Origin: CAZXFH01 sp964640055 | Lineage (GTDB): Bacteria > Fidelibacterota > UBA2242 > JAFGTP01 | Length of the DNA: 64,000 bases | Reading direction: 5' to 3' | NCBI GenBank assembly: GCA_964640055.1 | Contig: CAZXFH010000001.1 | Span: 1-64,000, forward strand | In this document: in pieces, positions 16,929-25,813 of the stretch | Numbering within the stretch: the stretch's first letter is position 1 | Layout of the letters: every line of letters begins with the position of its first letter | Notes under the pieces: generated by a model | The model's database searches: none | What the model was told of the DNA's origin: nothing | The model's input: only the letters and a program-made list of their open reading frames with translations | Program-made: the position numbers and the translations under genes

Positions 16929-18656
16929 ATGTCAAGCTTACCAAGTTATCAATTTTATGATGACATAAAAGAAATGTCACCTCCACGGGCAATCGCAGAA
17001 ACGATCATGTTAAATCCTAAGATACGTAAAGTCACTCCGGCAGAGGCCTATGAGATGGCCTTGAAACAGCCAGGCATTGCCGTAACCGATCTTGACATCT
17101 ATCCACCTTTTGCAGAAAAATTAGGCCTACCTCACGGTTCGAAAGTACTCAATGATTGTCATGGAAAAATTATTGGACGCACAGCAAAAGCACGTCGCTT
17201 TTATAATCGTATCTCAGAAAGTGAAAAGCACAAAGTAGAGGGTGATTTACGGGAGGCGGTCTATCAGATAGAACATTACGAGCTGATTAAAGCCGAAGCG
17301 GTCCTGGGTCTTGATCCCGATTTGATGCTGAAAGCCACTTTTATTACAACTGCCGGCGATGCCAACAATATGTTCAACTGGTTGACTAATTTCGCACCTT
17401 TTGACCTGATGGCTGAAAAATATGCAAATAGTAATCCCTTACCTATTCAGGACATTATTATAGTGGCCTTTAATGATTGGACCTGCGAAGATCCTTATTA
17501 CCATAATGTAGGCGCCCCCCAATTAGCACTAGTCGATGAAAAACATAATGTGATCTTTAACTTGGGAATGCGTTATTTTGGTGAACGTAAAAAAGGCACC
17601 CTCACCCTGGCCTGGACATCAGGAATGCGTCTGGGAATGGCCGCCTGTCATGGCGGAATAAAAGAAATCGACTTTTCTGACTGTGCGCCCCAGCATAAAC
17701 AGCTGGGTAAGAAATCTATTGCCTTTTTCGGCCTGTCAGGAACGGGTAAATCCTCACACACTAATTCACCGGATAACGGAGGTACATTACCCGAAGGATT
17801 TAAAAAAGCGGTTTTACATGATGATGCCTTCCAGATTGATCCGAAGGATAAAGTCTGCCGTGTCTGGGAACCATCTCTATTCGATAAAACCGACAGTCGC
17901 GGACTCGAACATCCGGAATGGAAATATGCGCTGGCCTTGATGAATCATGCCCTTTTAGAAGTGAATGATACCCTCCTACCCCTTGGACTGGATGTGCGGC
18001 AAGGTAACGGTCGCGCCTTGTTCGATAGAGACCTGCTAGGTAAATGGGTTAACAAATGTACTTTCCCGACTGCCTTAGCTTGGCTAATGAAAGATACTGT
18101 TCTACCACCAGTGATCAAATATAATAATAAATACCTGGCGGTGGCGATGGGTGCTGCTCTGATCACCAAGCGAACCCGGGCTGAAAACGTTACCGAAGAA
18201 GAACTTAATAAATTGGTGTTCGAACCTTTTGCCAATCCTTTCCGAGTTTACGAACTATATAAAGATGTGGAAGCTTTTATAAAGGTCCTGGAAACCGGTG
18301 CGGACTGTTACACCTTCAATTCATCCGGTTTCTGGAAGTATTCAGATCATGATCTGGATGACATTAAACTCCAAACCTCATTGACTATTCAGACAGGCAT
18401 TCTTACGGATCAATTAGAATGGGAAGATTGGGATCTCCTACCCGGAGCCATGATTCCCACTAAAGACAGTATTGACCAGCTCATTCCGGGATATTATGAA
18501 AAATATCATCCCCGAGATCGAAAACATATGAATATATACATTAATACCCTCAAAGACCGTTTTAAACAGCGTCAAGACTTCCTGAAATCCTCTGATCTTA
18601 GCACAAAGCCAAAACTGCTGGAAAAATTAGCGGATGCCCTTAAAATCAAAGCATAA
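16929..18656 (+). CDS. pckA: Phosphoenolpyruvate carboxykinase (ATP)
   Basis: This enzyme interconverts oxaloacetate + ATP with PEP + CO2 + ADP. The ATP-type kinase loop GLSGTGKSSHT is present near residue 271, with the upstream metal and substrate block LAWTSGMRLGMAACHGG and a downstream DDAFQID segment. The 575-aa length is somewhat above the roughly 530-540 aa common for bacterial enzymes; an extended N-terminus (about 60 residues) and C-terminal helix account for this. The ATG has AAGGGGG upstream. The preceding 128-base gap is AT-rich with no convincing promoter. A perfect inverted repeat overlaps its stop codon. The enzyme would serve gluconeogenesis or, as in fermenters that reduce fumarate, PEP carboxylation. 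Confidence 0.94.
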   Translation: MSSLPSYQFYDDIKEMSPPRAIAETIMLNPKIRKVTPAEAYEMALKQPGIAVTDLDIYPPFAEKLGLPHGSKVLNDCHGKIIGRTAKARRFYNRISESEKHKVEGDLREAVYQIEHYELIKAEAVLGLDPDLMLKATFITTAGDANNMFNWLTNFAPFDLMAEKYANSNPLPIQDIIIVAFNDWTCEDPYYHNVGAPQLALVDEKHNVIFNLGMRYFGERKKGTLTLAWTSGMRLGMAACHGGIKEIDFSDCAPQHKQLGKKSIAFFGLSGTGKSSHTNSPDNGGTLPEGFKKAVLHDDAFQIDPKDKVCRVWEPSLFDKTDSRGLEHPEWKYALALMNHALLEVNDTLLPLGLDVRQGNGRALFDRDLLGKWVNKCTFPTALAWLMKDTVLPPVIKYNNKYLAVAMGAALITKRTRAENVTEEELNKLVFEPFANPFRVYELYKDVEAFIKVLETGADCYTFNSSGFWKYSDHDLDDIKLQTSLTIQTGILTDQLEWEDWDLLPGAMIPTKDSIDQLIPGYYEKYHPRDRKHMNIYINTLKDRFKQRQDFLKSSDLSTKPKLLEKLADALKIKA

Positions 18657-18692
18657 TTTTTCAAACTCACCACTTATTGAGTTTGAAAAATT
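18655..18692 (+). terminator. Perfect 15-bp inverted repeat after pckA
   Basis: The arms at 18655-18669 and 18678-18692 are exact reverse complements with an 8-base loop. The stem overlaps the pckA stop codon. It is AT-rich at the base, and no T-run follows on the + strand, so it is not a textbook intrinsic terminator. An mRNA 3'-end stabiliser, an operator, or a Rho-assisted terminator are alternatives. The rest of the gap to 18949 is AT-rich, and I see no clear promoter or gene in it. Confidence 0.4.
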
Positions 18693-18949
18693 GGGCATAT
18701 CATAACGGACCATTGTTCATAATCACCATTACGGGAATCTATGGGCTCAACACATAAAATATTTAATTATTATAATTTGGAAGTTAATTATTTCAAGCAA
18801 TAATATTTGAACGTAAATTGAAGCCGGTTTGTACCTTTATTCATTACTAAATTTTTACTTTATTATTAATTCCCTTTTATTTATTTTATACTCAGAATTA
18901 TGTTATAACGATAGTATTATTTTTAATTAATTAATCAGGGGAGGACGAA

Positions 18950-20251
18950 ATGTCGACACTAAGAACCAAGCTAAGTAAGCAGATTCCCGCAACCCGTAAA
19001 AAAATCCGTAAAGTCGTTAAAGCACACAAGGATGTGATTGTCAGCACGGTTAATGTAAAGCAGGTCTACGGTGGCATGCGGGGTGTAGTGGGTTTGGTCT
19101 GCAACACTTCCTATGTTGATCCCCATCAGGGTTTGATTATTAGGGGCATACCGGTTAATGATTTGACCGATAAATTGCCTGAAGAAGTCTTTTTCCTTTT
19201 GTCAACCGGTGATCTACCGTCAAAAAATGATTTAAAGGATCTTCAAGAGGAGCTGAATCTGCGTGCAGAAGTACCGGATCATGTCTGGGATATCTTACTT
19301 GCCATGCCCCGGGATTCCCATCCTATGACAATGCTGAGTACGGCTATTTTGGCTTTAGAAAATGGCTCTATTTTCAAAGAAAAATATTCAGCCGGATTAA
19401 GAAAAGCTGATTTTTGGGAAGCGACCCTTGATGACTGTTTAGAATTAATCGGGAAATTACCTTCTATCGCCGCCGGTATTTACCGGATCCGTTTTGCCAA
19501 GGGTGAACTGATTCCCTATGACCCCTCCCTGGATTGGGGTGCTAACTATGCCCATATGTTAGGCATACCTGATCCCAATGGTGAATTTGCGGATTTAATG
19601 CGTTTATATCTAGTCCTCCATTGTGACCATGAAGGGGGTAATGTGAGTGCCTTTACTTCCCAGGTCGTCAACTCAGCCTTATCCAATATCTATTATGCCA
19701 CCTCGGCTGGTTTGAATGGTCTGGCCGGGCCTCTCCATGGATTAGCTAATCAGGAATGTTTAAAATTCGTCCATTCGATTCATGAAAAGTTCCATGGGGT
19801 ACCTACTAAAAAAGAGTTGGCAGAATTTGTTTGGTCAACTTTAAACCTTGGTAAAGTAGTACCCGGATATGGTCATGCTGTGCTCCGGGCCACCGATCCC
19901 AGGTTTACGGCATTCCATAAATTTGGTGACCAATATTGTAAGGATGATGATGTATTTCAAATTGTCAGTAGACTATTTGAAATCGTACCCGGAATATTAA
20001 AAGAATACGGTGGCGGTAAAGTTGCAGATCCCTATCCCAATGTAGATGCTATCTCCGGATGCTTGTTACATCATTATGGATTGACCATGTTCGACTATTA
20101 CACGGTTCTTTTTGGGGTATCCCGCATTTTGGGCTTTTGTGCTCAGGCGATTCTGGCCCGCGGATTACAAGCACCTATTATCAGGCCAAAAACAGTAACC
20201 AATGAATGGATCGAAGAAAAAATAAAAGAGGCAACCAAAAAGAAAAAATAA
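18950..20251 (+). CDS. gltA: Citrate synthase, eukaryotic/mitochondrial-like type
   Basis: The enzyme condenses acetyl-CoA and oxaloacetate to citrate, and can run backwards in the reversed oxidative TCA cycle when conditions allow. The 433-aa sequence has GLAGPLHGLANQE and VPGYGHAVLRATDPRF with the catalytic histidines, in the form seen in mitochondrial enzymes, not in E. coli-type GltA. Similar eukaryote-like citrate synthases are known from Geobacter. The C-terminus is very Lys-rich. GGGGAGG lies before the ATG. It starts a three-gene run with aconitase and isocitrate dehydrogenase, giving the full oxaloacetate-to-2-oxoglutarate branch. Confidence 0.92.
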   Translation: MSTLRTKLSKQIPATRKKIRKVVKAHKDVIVSTVNVKQVYGGMRGVVGLVCNTSYVDPHQGLIIRGIPVNDLTDKLPEEVFFLLSTGDLPSKNDLKDLQEELNLRAEVPDHVWDILLAMPRDSHPMTMLSTAILALENGSIFKEKYSAGLRKADFWEATLDDCLELIGKLPSIAAGIYRIRFAKGELIPYDPSLDWGANYAHMLGIPDPNGEFADLMRLYLVLHCDHEGGNVSAFTSQVVNSALSNIYYATSAGLNGLAGPLHGLANQECLKFVHSIHEKFHGVPTKKELAEFVWSTLNLGKVVPGYGHAVLRATDPRFTAFHKFGDQYCKDDDVFQIVSRLFEIVPGILKEYGGGKVADPYPNVDAISGCLLHHYGLTMFDYYTVLFGVSRILGFCAQAILARGLQAPIIRPKTVTNEWIEEKIKEATKKKK

Positions 20252-20273
20252 AGGAAAGGAAAAGCAAACCGCT

Positions 20274-22208
20274 ATGCCCCAAAATCTTGTGCAAAAAATT
20301 CTGGCGGCCCATCGGGTATCCGGTAAACTAAAGGTTGACGAAACCATTGGTATAAAAATAGACCAAACTCTCACTCAGGATGCCACTGGTACAATGGCCT
20401 ATCTGGAATTCGAAGCCATGAACATATCTGAAATAAAGACGGAATTATCAGTCAGTTATGTTGATCACAACACCATACAAATAGGATTTGAAAACGCCGA
20501 TGATCACCGCTATTTAATGTCTGTTGCTGAAAAATATGGTATATATTATTCTAAAGCCGGTAATGGGATTTGCCACCAGGTACATTTGGAAAGATTTGGT
20601 CTGCCTGGAAAAACCTTATTAGGCTCAGACAGTCATACACCCACGGGTGGTGGTATCGGTATGTTGGCCATTGGTGCCGGAGGACTGGATGTGGCCTGTG
20701 CCCTGGCGGGCTTGCCCTTTTACATGCCCTATCCCAAAGTATTAAATGTCCGCCTTACCGGTCAATTACAACCCTGGGTTACTGCCAAAGATATTATTCT
20801 GTATTTACTGGAATTACTTTCTACCAAGGGCAATGTAGGCTGGATGATTGAATTTAGTGGCCCGGGGGTAAAAACGCTTAGTGTCCCCGAACGGGCCACC
20901 ATAACAAATATGGGAGCTGAGCTGGGCGTAACGTGTTCCTTGTTTCCCAGTGATGAAATTACCCGGGCTTTTCTTGAAGCCCAGGAACGGGAGACGGGAT
21001 GGCGAGCCCTTCAGGCCGACCCGGGCGCCAATTATGACCGTACTATTGAAATCGATTTAAGTACACTCGAACCACGATTAGCTACCCCACACAGCCCGGG
21101 TAACATAAGCTTGGTAAAAAACCTTGCTGGTAAAAAAGTAGATCAGGTTTGCATTGGTAGTTGTACTAACTCATCCTATAAAGATTTAATGACCGTTGCC
21201 GAAATGGTACGGGATAAAACTTTACCGGAGCATGTTAGCTTTATTGTAGCGCCTGGATCCCGACAGGTATTTGATATGATCGTCAGAGATGGCGGTATGT
21301 CCAGCCTGATAGGCTTCGGCGCTCGTATTATGGAGTCCACCTGCGGTTTTTGTATCGGTAATGGACAAGCGCCAGGTACCGATGCTATATCCATTCGCAC
21401 CAATAACCGTAATTTTAAAGGGCGTTCTGGTAATCCCAATGCACAGGTCTTTTTAGCCAGCCCGGAAACCGCCGCCGCCTGCGCAATTCAGGGTGCTATC
21501 ACCGATCCTCGCGATATGGGGAGGCCTCCCAAAATAGAAATACCGCACAAATTTACCATTGATGATAGTATGATTCTGTATACCCAGAACAAAAATCAGG
21601 ACATTCAACGGGGACCTAATATCGGGGATCCACCTAAAAATGAGCCACTCCCTTCTATTTTATCCGGAGAAATTGCGCTTAAAGTAGGCGATAAAATCAC
21701 TACCGATCATATTATGCCTGCAGGTAATCGCCTAAAATACCGCTCTAATATACCCAAATATTCCGACTTTGTGTTCGAACCTATCGATACCACCTTTCCG
21801 GATCGCTGTTTAGAAAACAAAAGCGCCGGACAAGCCAATTTTATCGTAGCGGGTTGGAGTTATGGACAAGGATCATCGCGGGAACATGCCGCTATATGTC
21901 CGGCTTATTTAGGCGTAAAAGCAGTTATTGCCAAGTCCATCGAAAGGATCCATCGTTCTAATCTAATTAACTTCGGTATTATACCCATAATACTAACCCA
22001 TGAAGAGGACTATGACCAACTTGAACAAGCAGAAAAACTGGCTATCCCTGATATTAAACAATATATAAAAGATAAAGACCTTTTAACCATTAAGAATCTG
22101 GATAAGGGATTGGAAATTCAGGTTCATCTGGAGCTGACTTCTCGGGAACGAGACATCCTGTTGATCGGTGGTTTATTAAATCATATTCGGAAACAGGCCA
22201 AGCAATAA
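20274..22208 (+). CDS. Aconitate hydratase, short (Aquifex-type) form
   Basis: This [4Fe-4S] enzyme isomerises citrate and isocitrate. The cluster cysteines are seen in GSCTNSS (near residue 299) and in STCGFCIGNG (near 361), and the substrate loop GSDSHTPTGGGIG is near 118. The C-terminal swivel domain carries WSYGQGSSREHAA. At 644 aa it is much shorter than AcnA/AcnB (about 850-900 aa) and matches the putative-aconitase family typified by Aquifex, which includes the enzymes of several anaerobes. It lies 22 bases after citrate synthase. 3-Isopropylmalate dehydratase is a distant relative, but the fused two-domain form and the citrate synthase/ICD context support aconitase. Confidence 0.9.
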   Translation: MPQNLVQKILAAHRVSGKLKVDETIGIKIDQTLTQDATGTMAYLEFEAMNISEIKTELSVSYVDHNTIQIGFENADDHRYLMSVAEKYGIYYSKAGNGICHQVHLERFGLPGKTLLGSDSHTPTGGGIGMLAIGAGGLDVACALAGLPFYMPYPKVLNVRLTGQLQPWVTAKDIILYLLELLSTKGNVGWMIEFSGPGVKTLSVPERATITNMGAELGVTCSLFPSDEITRAFLEAQERETGWRALQADPGANYDRTIEIDLSTLEPRLATPHSPGNISLVKNLAGKKVDQVCIGSCTNSSYKDLMTVAEMVRDKTLPEHVSFIVAPGSRQVFDMIVRDGGMSSLIGFGARIMESTCGFCIGNGQAPGTDAISIRTNNRNFKGRSGNPNAQVFLASPETAAACAIQGAITDPRDMGRPPKIEIPHKFTIDDSMILYTQNKNQDIQRGPNIGDPPKNEPLPSILSGEIALKVGDKITTDHIMPAGNRLKYRSNIPKYSDFVFEPIDTTFPDRCLENKSAGQANFIVAGWSYGQGSSREHAAICPAYLGVKAVIAKSIERIHRSNLINFGIIPIILTHEEDYDQLEQAEKLAIPDIKQYIKDKDLLTIKNLDKGLEIQVHLELTSRERDILLIGGLLNHIRKQAKQ

Positions 22209-22241
22209 TTATAATCATCATAGGGACTGGAAGGAGCTATT

Positions 22242-23588
22242 ATGACCTTTAAGAAGTTACAGGAACCCCAGGAGGGTACCAGGATAACCATCCAAAATGG
22301 TACAGTTGTAACGCCGGATAATCCCATTATTCCGTTTATCGAAGGAGATGGGATCGGACCGGATATCTGGCGCGCCACACGAAATATCGTCGATGCGGCG
22401 GTCAATAAAATGTACCAGGAACAAAAGAAAATTATCTGGTTTCAAATTCATGCGGGGCTCTCCGCCCTAAAAAATTATGGTAACGACGATGTCCTACCGG
22501 ACGATACAATTGAGGCTATTAAAAATTATAAGATTGCAATTAAAGGGCCTTTAACTACACCCGTTGGTAGATTCGCCTATGTCTGTTTAAAATGTGCTAA
22601 AGAACAAGACGGGGAGAATGACAAACGTCCGGTTAAGTGTATTAAGTGTGGTTCAGAATTTGTAACCCCGCGTTTCCGTTCACTAAATGTTGGTTTGCGT
22701 CAAATATTAGATCTGTATGCCTGTGTCCGTCCAGTGCGCTGGTACCGCGGCGTTCCCTGTCCGGTAAAACATCCCGAAAAGCTGGATGTGGTCGTATTCA
22801 GGGAAAATACAGAAGATGTTTATGCTGGTATTGAATTTGAAGAAGGATCAAATGAAGCCTTAAAAATCATTGATTTTTTACATCAAGAAATGAATTCTGT
22901 AATTTTAAAAGATAGTGGAATTGGAATAAAACCAATTTCTGTGACTCGTACAAAACGACTGGTACGCAAAGCGATTGATTATGCCATTGCGCATCATAAA
23001 CCCAATGTTACGCTCGTCCATAAAGGTAATATTATGAAATTTACAGAGGGTGCCTTTCGGGATTGGGGATATGATGTGGCTAAAACTGAGTACCGGGATC
23101 AAATTATTACGGAAAATGAACTATGGGATGAATGCAACGGTCAAATCCCTCAGGGAAAAATCCTGCTTAAAGATAGAATTGCCGATCAGATGTTTCAACA
23201 AGTTTTACTGCGTCCGGATGAATACAGTGTAATCGCAACACCCAATCTAAATGGTGACTATCTATCAGATGCCTGTGCCGCTCAGGTGGGCGGCCTGGGG
23301 ATTGCTCCGGGTGCTAACCTGGGTGATAAAATTGCCTTGTTCGAAGCCACGCATGGTACCGCACCTAAATATACTGGCATGGACAAAGTCAATCCTAGTT
23401 CGCTGATCCTTTCCAGTGTCATGATGCTGAATCATATCGGTTGGAGAGAAGCGGCTCAGGTTATCGAAACTGCCTTGGAAACCACTATTTCAAATAAGAC
23501 AGTAACCTATGATTTGGAACGTCAAATGACCGGTGCTGTAAAACTACAGACCTCTGAATTTAGCCAACAGATTATCGAAAACATGTAG
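22242..23588 (+). CDS. icd: Isocitrate dehydrogenase with inserted Cys4 zinc-ribbon-like segment
   Basis: The enzyme oxidatively decarboxylates isocitrate to 2-oxoglutarate (or the reductive reverse). E. coli Icd-type blocks are clear: PFIEGDGIGPDIW, GPLTTPVG, RSLNVGLRQILDLYACVRPV, FRENTEDVYAGIE, HKGNIMKFTEGAF and ATHGTAPKY. Between TPVG and RSLNV, where E. coli has only GGGI, there is an insertion of about 35 residues (110-145) with C115-x2-C118 and C133-x2-C136, a likely zinc-binding knuckle. Insertion is in the substrate loop that carries the regulatory Ser (S147 here) phosphorylated by AceK in E. coli. The total of 448 aa fits the 416-aa E. coli protein plus the insert. The reading frame is uninterrupted. 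It follows aconitase by 33 bases. Confidence 0.92.
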   Translation: MTFKKLQEPQEGTRITIQNGTVVTPDNPIIPFIEGDGIGPDIWRATRNIVDAAVNKMYQEQKKIIWFQIHAGLSALKNYGNDDVLPDDTIEAIKNYKIAIKGPLTTPVGRFAYVCLKCAKEQDGENDKRPVKCIKCGSEFVTPRFRSLNVGLRQILDLYACVRPVRWYRGVPCPVKHPEKLDVVVFRENTEDVYAGIEFEEGSNEALKIIDFLHQEMNSVILKDSGIGIKPISVTRTKRLVRKAIDYAIAHHKPNVTLVHKGNIMKFTEGAFRDWGYDVAKTEYRDQIITENELWDECNGQIPQGKILLKDRIADQMFQQVLLRPDEYSVIATPNLNGDYLSDACAAQVGGLGIAPGANLGDKIALFEATHGTAPKYTGMDKVNPSSLILSSVMMLNHIGWREAAQVIETALETTISNKTVTYDLERQMTGAVKLQTSEFSQQIIENM

Positions 23589-23603
23589 ATGTGGGAGATT
23601 ATT

Positions 23604-24275
23604 ATGAAATCCTTGGACAAACTTCTTTCGAAAGCAGAGCAGCATAAAATGGAGGGCCGCCTTGATGAGGCTCTAACACTGTATGAAAATATCATCAAAG
23701 AGAACCCAGGAAATATTCCCACCTTGATGAATTTGGGCAATCTATATTACATATCCGGTGATTTAAAAAAATCCATTCATGCCTATCAGGAAGTACTCAA
23801 TTTGAAACCCAAGTTCAGCTTCGCTCTCTATAAATTAGGGGTGGCTTATTATCGGGCAGCCCATTTCAGGGAAGCTATTGAAACGCTCCATAAAGTCTTG
23901 AAAGTCGATCCGGAATTATATATGTCTCATTATTGGTTAGGATTGTCATATTATCACATTGGCAAGGCTGAAAAAAGTGTGGAATCCTACCAAAACCTAT
24001 TAAAAGAAAGTAAAGAGGTTTTCCTGGGACATTATTATTTAGCCATGGCTCTGAAAGCCTCCGGAAAGTACCGGGAAGCCAAACAGCATTTGGAAAAACT
24101 TATCGAAGACAATCCCAAGCACAGTTCGGCCCATTACCATTTAGGCGGGGTCTATATGGCGATCCATGCTATGGACGATGCTATCAAAATGTTTAAGAAG
24201 GTACTTGAACTGGATCCTGAACATACGGGCGCTGCTAACAAACTGGAATATCTGACCAATGTTCCGCCTATTTAA
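23604..24275 (+). CDS. TPR-repeat protein
   Basis: This soluble protein of about 223 aa consists almost wholly of tetratricopeptide repeats (roughly six), each with the usual spaced Gly/Tyr/Ala/Pro pattern, for example NPGNIPTLMNLGNLYYISGD and DPELYMSHYWLGLSYYHIGK. There is no signal peptide or extra domain. Two in-frame ATGs exist (23589 and 23604); GGGAG sits 6-10 bases before the second, which is chosen. It follows the isocitrate dehydrogenase gene closely and may be cotranscribed. TPR scaffolds mediate protein assembly; its partner cannot be named from sequence. Confidence 0.8.
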   Translation: MKSLDKLLSKAEQHKMEGRLDEALTLYENIIKENPGNIPTLMNLGNLYYISGDLKKSIHAYQEVLNLKPKFSFALYKLGVAYYRAAHFREAIETLHKVLKVDPELYMSHYWLGLSYYHIGKAEKSVESYQNLLKESKEVFLGHYYLAMALKASGKYREAKQHLEKLIEDNPKHSSAHYHLGGVYMAIHAMDDAIKMFKKVLELDPEHTGAANKLEYLTNVPPI

Positions 24276-24299
24276 TAAACAAAAATAGATAATATTATT

Positions 24300-24890
24300 A
24301 TGGCAATTATATTTATTGGGATTAACGGGAGCCCCAGAAAATATAGCAATACCCGCTTTCTATTAGAAAAAGCACTGCATGCTGCGGTTGATTTAGGTGC
24401 TCAGGCAACTATTATTGATACCGCTGCAACCCTGGATCAATTAGACGCACCTTTCTGCGTACATTGCTCCAGTCCTTGTAAACAACAATGTTACCGTGGA
24501 ACACAGCTCGAGCAGGACTACAAGCTAATCTCTCAAGCAGACGGAATTATTTTGGCAAGTCCGGTATATTTTGGCACTGTTAGCGCCCAATTAAAAGCCT
24601 ATTGGGATATGTCACGGGCACTACGGTCCCGAGAATGTCTGTTGAATACAATCGGGGGGGCCATTGCAGTGGGTGCCTCCCGGTTTGGTGGACAGGAAAC
24701 AACTATACGTACCTTGCATGACATGATGTTAATCCAGGGAATGACTCTGGTAGGCAATGGAATGCAGGGAGTACAGGTAGGGCATCAGGGTGTCTGCGCT
24801 CAGCAAGAAACCTTTCATGATGCGGAAGCGATTGCTGATGCTGAGAGCCTGGGCAAACGGATTTATTACACCATCATGCATACTAAATAA
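24300..24890 (+). CDS. Flavodoxin-fold NAD(P)H:FMN reductase family protein with four Cys
   Basis: This 196-aa protein of the NADPH-dependent FMN reductase / iron-sulfur flavoprotein superfamily has the FMN phosphate loop NGSPRKYSNT near residue 10 and the second FMN contact ASPVYFGTVSAQLKAYWD. Between them lies C53-x2-C56-x3-C60-x3-C64, close to but not identical with the compact [4Fe-4S] motif of archaeal Isf proteins. This suggests a flavin plus possibly an iron-sulfur cluster, acting in ferredoxin- or NADPH-linked electron transfer or oxidative-stress defence. The ribosome-binding site is weak. It precedes a TIGR04076-like gene. The substrate is unknown. Confidence 0.78.
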   Translation: MAIIFIGINGSPRKYSNTRFLLEKALHAAVDLGAQATIIDTAATLDQLDAPFCVHCSSPCKQQCYRGTQLEQDYKLISQADGIILASPVYFGTVSAQLKAYWDMSRALRSRECLLNTIGGAIAVGASRFGGQETTIRTLHDMMLIQGMTLVGNGMQGVQVGHQGVCAQQETFHDAEAIADAESLGKRIYYTIMHTK

Positions 24891-24916
24891 ACAGGTCGGT
24901 TTCCCAGAATACAACC

Positions 24917-25216
24917 ATGCAGCTGATCATCACAATATCTAAAATCAAAGGACATTGTCCTGTTTATGCAATTGGTGATAAGATCGTCTTGGATCAGGGC
25001 TACCAAGTAAACCTTAACCAAACCGATAACATCTGTATGCACTCCCTGGGTGCAATTCTCCCTTACTACAATGCCTTGGCCAAAGGTATTCGACCTCAAG
25101 CACTCGGACTTAATAATGACGATTCAAACCGGGCTTTTGTACAATGCTCGGATCCCTGCGAATATACGGATGGCGGAACCGTCATTTTTGAAATTAAAGC
25201 GGTTAACTGCAAGTAA
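24917..25216 (+). CDS. TIGR04076 family small protein
   Basis: This 99-aa protein resembles the TIGR04076 family, small Cys-containing proteins of unknown function common in anaerobes. Recognisable features are an N-terminal beta segment with GHCPVYAIGDKI, a central CMHSLGAILPYYNAL, and FVQCSDPCEYTDGGTVIFEI at the end, with conserved cysteines. It is the last gene of the + strand block; its stop lies 9 bases from the stop of the convergent nadD gene, leaving no space for a private terminator. Confidence 0.75.
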   Translation: MQLIITISKIKGHCPVYAIGDKIVLDQGYQVNLNQTDNICMHSLGAILPYYNALAKGIRPQALGLNNDDSNRAFVQCSDPCEYTDGGTVIFEIKAVNCK

Positions 25217-25225
25217 TGGTTTAAA

Positions 25226-25813
25226 CTAACTCTGATATAATTTATTTATATAAATATAGCGTTCCACCGCTTGAGGTACTAAAAACCGGATCGATAAACC
25301 CGCATTTAAATATTGCCTGATCAAACTGGAAGATATTCCTATCAGCGGGGCTTGAATAAATTCTACTTCACGCAGGAAATCGGGGCTCACTTTATCCTCA
25401 GAGAATCCAGGACGACGTAGCACTACCACTCGGGCGGAGCGTAATATTTCAAAGGGGGCTTTCCAGCGATCAAATTCGACAAGACTATCACTGCCAATTA
25501 AAAACAGTAGCTCTTCCCGGCTCAGATTATTCTTCTTGCGATATTCTTGAATGGTATCCAGGGAATAAGATCTCCCTTTGCGCTGCTTTTCAAGGGTGGA
25601 TATTTTAAATTCTGGATAATCATTAATCGCAATCTTTAACATTTCCAAACGTTGGGAAAAGGGTAAAAAACTGTCCCTGGGTTTATGAGGCGGATTCGCC
25701 GCAAGTACGAAATATGTCTCATCTACTGCAAATTGATTCAACGCCGCCTGGGCCATAATAAGATGTCCCAGATGAGGTGGATCGAAAGTGCCCCCAAATA
25801 AACAGATACTCAA
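25226..25813 (-). CDS. nadD: Nicotinate-nucleotide adenylyltransferase
   Basis: NadD adenylates nicotinate mononucleotide in NAD synthesis. The 195-aa protein has the nucleotidyltransferase signature GGTFDPPHLGH at the N-terminus, FVLAANPPHKP, and the C-terminal ISSSLIRQYL motif that completes the ATP site. The start codon overlaps the stop of the upstream bamD-like gene by 4 bases (ATGA), so the pair is translationally coupled. It is the last gene of the long minus-strand block and faces the + strand block tail to tail. Confidence 0.95.
   Translation of the reverse strand: MSICLFGGTFDPPHLGHLIMAQAALNQFAVDETYFVLAANPPHKPRDSFLPFSQRLEMLKIAINDYPEFKISTLEKQRKGRSYSLDTIQEYRKKNNLSREELLFLIGSDSLVEFDRWKAPFEILRSARVVVLRRPGFSEDKVSPDFLREVEFIQAPLIGISSSLIRQYLNAGLSIRFLVPQAVERYIYINKLYQS

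Noticed and set aside
77..25216. Horizontal transfer of the metabolic cluster from an archaeon
   Set aside because: Hdr/Mvh genes recall methanogens, but base composition and spacing look like the rest of the window and no mobile-element remains are visible; only a phylogeny could support transfer.
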